Assembly: GCF_004153455.1 (NCBI RefSeq)
Contig: NZ_SDQE01000003.1
Span: 248,001 to 312,000, forward strand
DNA from: Allopusillimonas ginsengisoli
GTDB lineage: Bacteria > Pseudomonadota > Gammaproteobacteria > Burkholderiales > Burkholderiaceae_B
Length of the DNA stretch: 64,000 bases
Reading direction: 5' to 3'
Shown here: piece by piece, positions 49,294 through 57,470 of the stretch
Numbering within the stretch: position 1 is the stretch's first letter
Layout of the letters: every line of letters starts with the position of its first letter
Translations under genes and position numbers: made by a program
Notes under the pieces: generated by a model
What the model saw: the letters and a program-made list of their open reading frames with translations, nothing else
Told to the model about the DNA's origin: nothing
Database searches by the model: none

Positions 49294-50076
49294 CTAGCGA
49301 GCCGTCCAACCACCGTCCAGAGACAGTGTCGTTCCCGTCATCTGGTCTGCCGCCGGAGATGCCAGAAATACCGCGGCGCCAGCCAACTGCTTGGGCGTAA
49401 CAAACTGCAGCGAAGGCTGCTTTTCTGACAATAGCTCCTTGGCTGCAGCTTCGACATCGATGCCCATTTTCTGTGCCAATGCCACGATCTGTTTTTCGAC
49501 CAACGGCGTGCGGACCCATCCCGGGCAGATTGCATTGCAAGTGACGCCATTGCCGGCGTTCTCGAGCGCGGTAACCTTGGTCAACCCTACGACGCCATGT
49601 TTGGCCGCCACGTAGGCGGATTTATTGGCCGAAGCGACCAGCCCGTGAGCCGAGGCGATATTGATAATGCGTCCCCAGCCCTGCTTCTTCATATGTGGCA
49701 ACGCAGCAGCCGTGCCGTGAAAAACAGCCGACAGATTGAGTCCGATAATGGCATCCCAGCGATCCGCAGGAAAATCTTCGATCAGATCGGTGTGCTGGAT
49801 ACCGGCATTGTTGACCAAAATATCGATGCCGCCCAGTTCCTGCGCCGATTGCTCGATGAATTTGCGTGTTTCTTCACCTTTGGAAAGGTCCGCGTTGATG
49901 TAATAGGCCTTTACGCCGTACTCATGCTCAAGATTGAGCCTGTCTTTTTCGATGGCTTGTGGATCGCCAAACCCATTCAGGACAATGTTTGCGCCATTGG
50001 CCGCAAGTTCGTGGGCTATCGCCAGGCCGATGCCGCTCGTGGATCCAGTAACAACTGCGTGTTTACCTTTAAGCAT
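49294..50076 (-). CDS. bdhA: 3-hydroxybutyrate dehydrogenase
   Basis: This is a 260-residue SDR that interconverts 3-hydroxybutyrate and acetoacetate with NAD. The dinucleotide loop is TGSTSGIGLAI (about residues 10-20). The catalytic set is N114, S142, Y155 and K159. The segment GWGRIINIASAHGLVAS, then ANKSAYVAAKHG, and the C-terminal MTGTTLSLDGGWTAR are close to the known enzymes of polyhydroxybutyrate use. With scoAB (15934-17297) it gives a route from 3-hydroxybutyrate to acetoacetyl-CoA. Confidence 0.92.
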   Translation of the reverse strand: MLKGKHAVVTGSTSGIGLAIAHELAANGANIVLNGFGDPQAIEKDRLNLEHEYGVKAYYINADLSKGEETRKFIEQSAQELGGIDILVNNAGIQHTDLIEDFPADRWDAIIGLNLSAVFHGTAAALPHMKKQGWGRIINIASAHGLVASANKSAYVAAKHGVVGLTKVTALENAGNGVTCNAICPGWVRTPLVEKQIVALAQKMGIDVEAAAKELLSEKQPSLQFVTPKQLAGAAVFLASPAADQMTGTTLSLDGGWTAR

Positions 50077-50629
50077 GTTCTTCCTTTGATCTGTTCCAGG
50101 AAAGCAAGACTACCAACAACTTGCATAGTGTAACGCCCGCAAGCTGACGGCCCTGTCAGCGAACAACAGAATCCCCGCTTACTTGCGCAGGGGGAATATG
50201 ACTCCAGGCCTCACCGCTTTTCTACAATACTTGTCACAAGACATCTCCCACGTTTCAAAACAGCATCCCGGGCAATCGGCATAGGTGGACGGCATATGTC
50301 GACACGACACTTACACCATTCAACCATGGCTTGCCTGCCTCATTCATAGCCATACGCCGGAAGGAAAAGTACAGAACAAGAAGAATTTTTCCTTATGAAG
50401 CAACGAGCAGATGTTGCGCAATGGGTATTTCCCAGACCATCACACCGCGTACCAGCCTACCTCCAATGGTGTACGCGAAACACATTCGGTCTTCTGTGCT
50501 AACGCGTCTGACTTATGGCTCCACCACCCGGAAGCCTGATATTAATTACACATCTTGCAAAACAATGTATCCAGGGCCCAAGAACCCGGCATGCAAGGCA
50601 AAACAAGCAACTGCAGTCAGGGAGACATC
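50077..50629. other. Long intergenic region before the polysaccharide operon
   Basis: This is a 553-base interval between divergent genes. It contains a hairpin near 50142-50159 (GCTGAC / GTCAGC), a spaced repeat AAGGAAAA (50361-50368) / TTTTCCTT (50387-50394), and no convincing gene, ops element or clear sigma-70 or sigma-54 promoter. Base composition is more AT-rich than the coding regions on either side. The promoter of the antiterminator gene must lie here. Confidence 0.5.
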
Positions 50630-51220
50630 ATGCAACACCAGACCGAGGCCGAACAACACGGCCAGACAAGGGGACGGGACGCCGTCATTCAGTGCATTGC
50701 CGCGCAGCACCCAGACTGCTGGTATGTCGCTTATACCGAAGCACGCAAAGAGACGGTCGCGCAGGTCAATCTGGAGCGGCAGCGCTTCCTCGTCTATCTG
50801 CCTCTTTACAAAATGATAAGGAAACGAAGCGCACCCACGGAGGCGGGCCCTGTGGAAACCTTCGAGCCCATGTTCCCGCGCTACCTCTTCTTCCGGCCGT
50901 CCAGTCAGCAGCAGTCGATCAGCACAGTCCGCTCAACGCGAGGTGTGCTGTCGGTGGTGCGATTTGGCGCGGATATTGCGCAAGTTCAGCCAGAAACAAT
51001 CGCTTCCATCCGCGAACTGGAAGAGCACAGGAAGAACGCGGACCTTAGCTCTGGCGCCACGCTGCGCCCCGGCAGTCCTGTACGCATAAACGGGCATGCC
51101 TTCAGCGGGCTAGAAGGACTTGTGCATTCCATTTCAGCGCAGCGAATCGTTGTGCTGATGGAGATACTTGGACGACAGACGAAAGTAAAAGTCAGGCGCA
51201 CGGCTATCGAATCCGCCTGA
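50630..51220 (+). CDS. NusG/RfaH-like transcription antiterminator of the polysaccharide operon
   Basis: This is a 196-residue NusG paralogue. The NGN domain is at about residues 28-130: CWYVAYTEARKETVAQVNLERQ, FLVYLPLYKMIRK, FPRYLFFRP. A C-terminal KOW-like part follows (RPGSPVRINGHAFSGLEGLVHSI). Position at the head of an exopolysaccharide operon, and an ops-like sequence in the next leader, point to an RfaH-type role: it joins RNA polymerase at the ops pause and carries it through the long operon. The start at 50630 has AGGGAG upstream; the frame is open further up without similarity. Confidence 0.85.
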   Translation: MQHQTEAEQHGQTRGRDAVIQCIAAQHPDCWYVAYTEARKETVAQVNLERQRFLVYLPLYKMIRKRSAPTEAGPVETFEPMFPRYLFFRPSSQQQSISTVRSTRGVLSVVRFGADIAQVQPETIASIRELEEHRKNADLSSGATLRPGSPVRINGHAFSGLEGLVHSISAQRIVVLMEILGRQTKVKVRRTAIESA

Positions 51221-51338
51221 ATGAACAGTTTTTTCTAGCAACAACAAACGGCGATGCGGACCCCGTATTGCCCGGACAGTAACCAGCGATTTTTAGTCAC
51301 ACACCAGGAATGAGTCTTTGCCTACAGGCAGACGACCC

Positions 51339-51351
51339 TGCGGTAGCCTGC
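51339..51351 (+). promoter_or_regulatory. ops-like element in the wza leader
   Basis: TGCGGTAGCCTGC differs from the Escherichia coli ops (GGCGGTAGCGTGC) at two of 13 positions, and one of them is a position that varies. It keeps the GC-GGTA-GC mini-hairpin. It lies in the 226-base untranslated gap between the antiterminator gene and wza, 96 bases before the wza start, where it would be transcribed before the operon. Confidence 0.6.
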
Positions 51352-51446
51352 GCGCCGCCCGGACAGCCATGTCTGCAGCCTTGCCAATCGCGTGCGGAAA
51401 TCTAAAGCTTTCTACCCTCAACCCTTGACCTTCCAGAGTGAACACC

Positions 51447-52613
51447 ATGAATGAACTGGGCGCCCTATCATCCTCAACGCACACCTGCCGCTGGGTTGGC
51501 TTATCGCTGGCACTCTGCGTATCGTTTGTACTTTCCGCGTGCAGCATGAGTCCCGGGATGTATATGGGCAAACCCGCCGATATCAAGCAATCCCTGGAAG
51601 CGCAAGACGCCCCGCCGGGTGCGTTGATGACCATATCCCCAGAACTCATCGCGGCACAGCGGGCGGCGCAGAACAAAGAAGTCAGTCAAGACGTACAACA
51701 GCTTTTTTCGGAAACGTTATCCACGAGTGGCGCCTATAAGGTCGGCTCTGGCGACATTCTGAACATCATCGTCTGGAACCATCCCGAGCTGGCATTGACG
51801 GCTGCGGGAGCGGGAGCCACAACGTCAATTGCCGGCGCGCCTGATGTGGGCAACGGCTATAACGTCAGTCCGGATGGACTCATTCAGTTTCCCTTTCTCG
51901 GCGCCGTGAAGGTGGGGGGCCTGACCGAGTATCAGATACGGGCCATGCTGATGCGCCGGATAACGCCGTTTATTGCAGATCCGCAAATCACCGTCCGAAT
52001 TCAGTCTTACCGAAGCGGGCGTGTATATGTGGACGGCGAGGTTCGAACCCCCGGCCTGCTGACCCTTAACGATATCCCAATGACCTTGCCCGAAGCGATC
52101 AGCCGTGCAGGCGGGTTTACGCCGAATGCGGACCGTTCATCCGTGGTGCTTACCCGCGACGGCGTCGACACCGAAATCAATCTTCCCCGCCTGTCGCGCA
52201 CAGGCATCAGCCCAGCAAAGATCATGATGAAAAACGGCGACCTGCTGCGCGTCGTCAATCGGGAGGACAGTAAAGTTTTTCTGCTTGGCGACGTGTACAC
52301 CCCGCGGGCTCAGCCTATGCATGACGGCCAACTCACTCTCGCCGAGGCCTTGGGCGAAGCGGGCGGGTTGAACCCTTCAACCGCGAACCCGATGCAAGTC
52401 TATGTCATACGCCGCGGCGCAGAAGGCAAGGCTGAAATCTATCACCTTGATGCCAGCAAGCCAACCGCACTTGTGCTCGCCGCCGACTTCGATCTGAAGG
52501 GCCGAGACATGGTGTTCGTTGACCCTGCTCCCATCGTGCGATGGAACCGCGTCATCAGCATGATTCTCCCCAGCTATGGCGCCATCACAGCCACCCGAGA
52601 CATGACACGGTAA
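51447..52613 (+). CDS. wza: Polysaccharide export outer-membrane lipoprotein Wza
   Basis: This is a 388-residue outer-membrane export channel. The lipoprotein signal has its lipobox LSAC with C32. Then comes the polysaccharide-export (PES) domain (YKVGSGDILNIIVWNHPEL), and SLBB domains (VYVDGEVRTPGLL and VFLLGDVYTPRAQP). The C-terminal helix that crosses the outer membrane in Wza is present (IVRWNRVISMILPSYGAI). The start is the ATG at 51447; a GTG three codons upstream is in frame. It forms an octamer that works with the Wzc protein encoded next. Confidence 0.93.
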   Translation: MNELGALSSSTHTCRWVGLSLALCVSFVLSACSMSPGMYMGKPADIKQSLEAQDAPPGALMTISPELIAAQRAAQNKEVSQDVQQLFSETLSTSGAYKVGSGDILNIIVWNHPELALTAAGAGATTSIAGAPDVGNGYNVSPDGLIQFPFLGAVKVGGLTEYQIRAMLMRRITPFIADPQITVRIQSYRSGRVYVDGEVRTPGLLTLNDIPMTLPEAISRAGGFTPNADRSSVVLTRDGVDTEINLPRLSRTGISPAKIMMKNGDLLRVVNREDSKVFLLGDVYTPRAQPMHDGQLTLAEALGEAGGLNPSTANPMQVYVIRRGAEGKAEIYHLDASKPTALVLAADFDLKGRDMVFVDPAPIVRWNRVISMILPSYGAITATRDMTR

Positions 52614-52624
52614 CCGGTGCAATC

Positions 52625-54883
52625 ATGAACAACCCCTATCCCGTCACATCCGCAACGACCACGCTGAACCTGGTAGCCGTACCCGCGCAGCCAGAGCACG
52701 AAGGCATTGATTTTCTCGGCGTGCTGGACACCATCTTCAACGCTCGCAGGCTGATACTGGCTGTCGCCGCAGCGGCTACCCTTGCCGGCGCGGTGTATGT
52801 CTTATTGAGTGAGCCTGTATATCAGGCAGATGCCATGGTTCAGGTCGAGCAGAATCAATCCGAGAACAATAATCAGATGCTGGGCGCCCTGACCTCCGCA
52901 TTCAGCATACAGTCGCCTTCCACGGCGGAAAAGGAAATCCTGAGGTCGCGCTTGGTCGTTGGCAAAGCCACCGACGAGCTGCAGCTCTATGTAACAGCTT
53001 CGCCCAACTATCTGCCTTTGATTGGCCAATGGATATCCCAGCACGCTTCTGGGCTTTCATCGTCGGGCATTCCCTGGCTGGACCAATATGTATGGGGAAC
53101 GGAGTCGATCACTGTCGATGAGCTGGAAGTGCCGCGCGCGCTAGAGAATCAGCCGTTGACGGTCCTGGCAACCGCCTCAGGCTATGCGCTCTATGATGCG
53201 CAGGGCGATCGGCTGGCCGAGGGCAAAGTCGGACAGCCGGCGAGCCTGGTCACGCCACAGGGAGAGGGGAGCATACTGATCAGCGCGCTGTACGCCAATC
53301 CGGGGGCCCGATTCACCGTACAGCGCCACTCGCGGCAAGAAGTGATCAAGCAGTTGCAGAGGAATCTGGTTATTGATGAGATGAGCGAGCCATCAGGCGT
53401 ACTGTCCATGAAGCTACAAGGAACGGACCCGGAGCGGATATCCGCCATACTCAACGCCATTGGTATGGCATATGTTGGCCAGAACACCGCCCGCAAGGCG
53501 GCCGAAGCCGAGAAATCCCTGAAGTTCCTGGAGGGTTTTTTGCCACAGCTGAAAAAGCAGATGGACGAATCGAATAACCGGTACACCGATTTCCGGGATG
53601 AACATGGGACATTCAATCTGGGCACCGAGGGCACCTTATCGCTGAACTCGTCCGTGACCCTCAAAACGCATCTGTTCGAACTGCAGCAGAAACGGCGTGA
53701 GCTGGCTGTCCTGTATGGTCCCGGCCACCCGGCCAACCGCGCTCTGGATGGCCAGATAGACGCCATTCAAAAAGAAGTGGACAAATTATCGGAACATATC
53801 AAAAGCCTGCCCGACCTGGAACAGAACCTGCTGAATCTGCAGCGCGATGCGCGTGTCAACAGCGAGCTCTACGCCAGCCTGCTGAACACCATGCAGCAGT
53901 TGCGCGTCATCAAAGAGGGCAAGGTCGGCAATGTCCGCCTGGTCGATAATGCCATTGTTCCAGAACGCCCGATCAAGCCCAACCGTCCCATGGTGCTGAC
54001 CATTTCCGCCGTCGTAGGTCTGATGCTCGGCGCTGCCCTCGCCTTTCTGCGCAACCTCATGGGTTCAGGCATCAGAGGTGCGAACGATATCGAATCCAGA
54101 ATAGGCATGAGCGTGTTTGCAACCGTTCCCCGCATCCAGGCCGATGCCAGCAGGCGTTTGCGCATGACGGGCAGAAGCCGCCCTCCGAAACGCGTACTTG
54201 CGTTGGTCGCTCCCGACGACCCTGCCGTAGAAAGCCTGCGCAGCTTGCGTACCTCGCTGCGGATGACGCTGCGTGATGCCGCCAACAATATCGTTATGCT
54301 GACAGGGCCTACGCCCAACATCGGCAAAACATTCACAAGCATCAATCTGGCTGCCGTACTGGGCTCTTCATACAAAAAGGTGCTGCTGATCGACGCAGAC
54401 TTTCGCAGCGGCGGCATACATCGAAACTTCCGTCTGCCACGCGCCATGGGGTTCGCCGACCTGATCAACGGCGACGCTAGGATTGAGGATGTGCTGCACG
54501 AATCCGTGCTGCCTCATGTGGATTTGATTACGACCGGCCGCCTGCCAGGCAATCCCGCCGAAACGCTGCTTTCCCCCGAAGCGGAAGCCTTGCTGCAGGA
54601 CTTGTCTGGCCTTTACGACGTCGTCGTGATCGACACGGCCCCTGTATTGCCGGTATCCGACGCGATGGCGCTGGCCCCTCAGGCGGGTACGATCTTTATG
54701 CTGGCTCGCGCTGAGCAGACGACTGTGGAAGAGCTGGACGAAGCAGCCAAGCGCGTGCGGCAAGCGGGAGCGCATGTCAGTGGAATCATCCTGAACGATT
54801 TCGACCCCGCGAACCATCGCTTCAGCGCCAAATATGGAACCTATCGGCAAAGCTATGGCAAGTATGGCGGTGTCAAGCCGTAG
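52625..54883 (+). CDS. wzc: Polysaccharide co-polymerase and tyrosine autokinase Wzc
   Basis: This is a 752-residue inner-membrane protein that controls chain length and export. Order: a first helix at about residues 42-64 (LILAVAAAATLAGAVYVLL), a periplasmic Wzz domain with coiled coils, a second helix at about residues 455-478, then a cytosolic BY-kinase domain with Walker A (GPTPNIGKT, about 560-568), Walker A' (VLLIDADFR) and Walker B (VVVIDTAPVLPVSDA). The C-terminal tail has only four Tyr in its last 16 residues (YGTYRQSYGKYGG), a short version of the autophosphorylation cluster. It starts 11 bases after wza. Confidence 0.93.
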   Translation: MNNPYPVTSATTTLNLVAVPAQPEHEGIDFLGVLDTIFNARRLILAVAAAATLAGAVYVLLSEPVYQADAMVQVEQNQSENNNQMLGALTSAFSIQSPSTAEKEILRSRLVVGKATDELQLYVTASPNYLPLIGQWISQHASGLSSSGIPWLDQYVWGTESITVDELEVPRALENQPLTVLATASGYALYDAQGDRLAEGKVGQPASLVTPQGEGSILISALYANPGARFTVQRHSRQEVIKQLQRNLVIDEMSEPSGVLSMKLQGTDPERISAILNAIGMAYVGQNTARKAAEAEKSLKFLEGFLPQLKKQMDESNNRYTDFRDEHGTFNLGTEGTLSLNSSVTLKTHLFELQQKRRELAVLYGPGHPANRALDGQIDAIQKEVDKLSEHIKSLPDLEQNLLNLQRDARVNSELYASLLNTMQQLRVIKEGKVGNVRLVDNAIVPERPIKPNRPMVLTISAVVGLMLGAALAFLRNLMGSGIRGANDIESRIGMSVFATVPRIQADASRRLRMTGRSRPPKRVLALVAPDDPAVESLRSLRTSLRMTLRDAANNIVMLTGPTPNIGKTFTSINLAAVLGSSYKKVLLIDADFRSGGIHRNFRLPRAMGFADLINGDARIEDVLHESVLPHVDLITTGRLPGNPAETLLSPEAEALLQDLSGLYDVVVIDTAPVLPVSDAMALAPQAGTIFMLARAEQTTVEELDEAAKRVRQAGAHVSGIILNDFDPANHRFSAKYGTYRQSYGKYGGVKP

Positions 54884-54909
54884 TCTTGCCGCCTTCTCCA
54901 GGAGCTTTC

Positions 54910-56298
54910 ATGCAACCTCAACACCGCGTCAGCGGCGGAGAACATCTACGCTCCGAGCGGCAGACAGTGATGGGCTGGCTCGCTGCCATACTTCACGAGC
55001 GCTTCAGCGAGACCTTGCTTCTGAACCCAAGTGAGCCCGGATGGGTCACCCTTTCCATACCAGGCAATCTGCAGACGATACAGATACAGTCATCCTTCGA
55101 AATCTTTGACCAGGCAAGCTCTGACTTGCCATGTACACAATGGTGCGCCGCACGCGAAAACTGGCTGGCAGTACTGGGCGGCGATATTCCCGCCCCTGGC
55201 GCAGCGTGCCTGCCCTATCCCTTGATTGAACAGACCACGCAGGGATACATCATCCATTACGACATTCTCGGGCTCGCCTACTGGATGATGTCGCGCAAAG
55301 AGGAAGTTGGCCGCACCGACCTGGATGAACATGCGCGCTTTCCCGCTGTCGTCTCCCACGCCTACAAACACCAGTATCTGGAACGTCCGGTGGTGGATGA
55401 ATGGTTTCACGTTCTGGGCCAGGTCATGCGGCGGCTATGGCCAACGCTCACCCTGGTTGACCATCATTTTGCCACGCGCGTTTCGCACGACGTGGATGGG
55501 CCTAGCTGGTATACGTTCTCCAGCTTTCCGCAACTGCTCCGCACTGTCGGCGCAGACTTGCTGATACGCCACAAGCCCCTGCGCGCGCTTAAAGCGCCGG
55601 TAATCTGGAGTCAGGCACGCAAAACCCTGCATGCGCTGGATCCCGCGAACACATTCAGCTGGCTCATGGACATCTCCGAACGATACGAACTAAAAAGCGC
55701 GTTCTATTTCATTTGCGGGCGCACGGACGCCTGCAGGGATGCCCAGTACGAGCCGGAACATCCAGCCATCCGTACGTTGATGCGCGAAATACATGCGCGG
55801 GGACACGAGATTGGACTGCATCCAAGCTACAACGCCTTTCAGCAGCCGGAAGTCATCGTGAAAGAGGCGCAGCGATTGGCCCGAATTTGCGACGAGGAAG
55901 GCATCGAGCGCGGCGCATGGGGCGGGCGCATGCACTTTCTTCGATGGGAGACGCCCACCACCCTCTATGGCTGGGAACTCGCAGGCGCGGCTTACGACAG
56001 CTCTTTGGGTTATGCCGATAGGCCCGGATTTCGATGTGGAACCTGCTTCGAATACCCGGCCTTCGATCCGGCGCGCTACATGCCGGTCAATGTTCGCATC
56101 AGACCATTGATCGCAATGGAGGTCACTATCCTGGGACAGCGCCATCTCGGACTGGGCACGGGCGAGGCAGCCTACACAAAGTTCATGCACCTGAAAAACG
56201 TATGTCGCGCAGTGGATGGAAATTTTACTCTGCTATGGCACAACTCGGAGCTGGAAACGTCTGAGTGCAAGGCGCTTTACGAAAGCCTGCTGGCATGA
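54910..56298 (+). CDS. Polysaccharide deacetylase-like protein (NodB fold with N-terminal extension)
   Basis: This is a 462-residue protein. An N-terminal region of about 200 residues (as in DUF7033 proteins) precedes a NodB-like domain with SHDVDGPSWY (metal Asp), and HEIGLHPSYNA (metal His pair four residues apart), and a later YDSSLGYADRPGFRCGT segment. It probably removes acetyl groups from sugars or remodels the polymer, and has no signal peptide. The start at 54910 has CAGGAG before it. It overlaps the next gene by four bases. Confidence 0.78.
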   Translation: MQPQHRVSGGEHLRSERQTVMGWLAAILHERFSETLLLNPSEPGWVTLSIPGNLQTIQIQSSFEIFDQASSDLPCTQWCAARENWLAVLGGDIPAPGAACLPYPLIEQTTQGYIIHYDILGLAYWMMSRKEEVGRTDLDEHARFPAVVSHAYKHQYLERPVVDEWFHVLGQVMRRLWPTLTLVDHHFATRVSHDVDGPSWYTFSSFPQLLRTVGADLLIRHKPLRALKAPVIWSQARKTLHALDPANTFSWLMDISERYELKSAFYFICGRTDACRDAQYEPEHPAIRTLMREIHARGHEIGLHPSYNAFQQPEVIVKEAQRLARICDEEGIERGAWGGRMHFLRWETPTTLYGWELAGAAYDSSLGYADRPGFRCGTCFEYPAFDPARYMPVNVRIRPLIAMEVTILGQRHLGLGTGEAAYTKFMHLKNVCRAVDGNFTLLWHNSELETSECKALYESLLA

Positions 56299-57407
56299 AA
56301 AGAATCCTGACCATCACATCGAATGACTTGGGCATATCGTGGGGGCCGGCCATTCACTACCTTGAACTATGGAATGAGTTTTGCGAGATATCCCCTCACG
56401 CAGTCACTGGCTGCGCGCCATCATGGACCAAGACAAAGCCCATCATTCACAACAAGTTCCAGCTGCGAACGCTCAGCGTGCTCAACATACCCAGTGTCCG
56501 GCAGATGATTTTCGACGCCCGCATGGCTGTTCATCTGCTCGCGCATCGGCGCCGCTATGACTTGATTTATCTTCGCTTGAGCCATTGGCATCCACTGCAG
56601 ACAATCGCCTTAAAACTGATTGACACCCCCTTCGCCCTGGAGCTGAATGGGCTGGCAAAGGATGACGCCGCATCGGCCGGAAGGAACGGGCTGCTCAGCC
56701 ACATGATCAGTCTGCAAGAGGCGTGGCTGGCGCGCAATGCCACGCTCTGCATCGCCGTCAGCGACGGCATCGCCCATGCGATCCTGAGCAAGTACCACTT
56801 GCGCGGCAACGTGGTAACGATAGGCAACGGCGTGGCCAAACAGTTTTTTGCAGCGCGGCGCGGCAGGCATAACGCAGCTGCGCCACTGACGATCATTTAT
56901 GTCGGCACCTTTACCTCCTGGGACGGCGCGGCCGAAGTCGCGAAACTGGCGTGCAAATTTCCCGACATTGATTTCATGATGGTGGGCGATGGCACATCGC
57001 GTGTACATATCCAACAGCACGCGCCACGCAATGTTCGCTTTGTCGGAAAGGTCGATTACGCCGAGCTGCCTGCGCTTTACCGGCAAGCTGATGCGGCGAT
57101 CGTTCTGTACGAATACGAACGCCACCGCAACGTCAAAGTATCGTCGCTCAAGACACTCGAGTATGTCGCCTCGCGCCTGCCTGTCTTCACGACGGACATC
57201 CCCGGTCAGGAATACATACGCGAACACGGCTATGGGGTGTTGGTCAAGGAACATACGAACATGGAAGACGTTTTTGCGGATTTCATTGCGAACCTTGATC
57301 ACTACGCGTCGAACTACACACAAAGCACCGACGATATGTACGGCAGCTTTGGCTGGAAAAGGACGGCCCGCGAAACCGCTGCGGCGCTTCAGAAACTCGT
57401 TTCGTAG
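56295..57407 (+). CDS. Glycosyltransferase (GT-B, family 4-like)
   Basis: This is a 370-residue protein with an N-terminal Rossmann-like domain and a C-terminal donor domain: IAVSDGIAHAIL, GNVVTIGNGVAKQFF, YVGTFTSWDGAAE, then VSSLKTLEYVASRLPVFTTDIPGQEYI, the GT-B nucleotide-sugar site. The ATG overlaps the upstream stop (ATGA). The sugar and linkage cannot be read. It would build part of the repeat unit on the cytosolic side. Confidence 0.82.
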   Translation: MKRILTITSNDLGISWGPAIHYLELWNEFCEISPHAVTGCAPSWTKTKPIIHNKFQLRTLSVLNIPSVRQMIFDARMAVHLLAHRRRYDLIYLRLSHWHPLQTIALKLIDTPFALELNGLAKDDAASAGRNGLLSHMISLQEAWLARNATLCIAVSDGIAHAILSKYHLRGNVVTIGNGVAKQFFAARRGRHNAAAPLTIIYVGTFTSWDGAAEVAKLACKFPDIDFMMVGDGTSRVHIQQHAPRNVRFVGKVDYAELPALYRQADAAIVLYEYERHRNVKVSSLKTLEYVASRLPVFTTDIPGQEYIREHGYGVLVKEHTNMEDVFADFIANLDHYASNYTQSTDDMYGSFGWKRTARETAAALQKLVS

Positions 57408-57470
57408 AAGACACGTTATCCGGCCCAACCGTGCCGCGATGCAATCTCCGTCTGACAAAAGGTTTATACA

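Noticed and set aside
50331-50816. A 161-codon frame upstream of and overlapping the antiterminator
   Set aside because: It is out of frame with the NusG-like gene and shows no similarity or ribosome-binding site.
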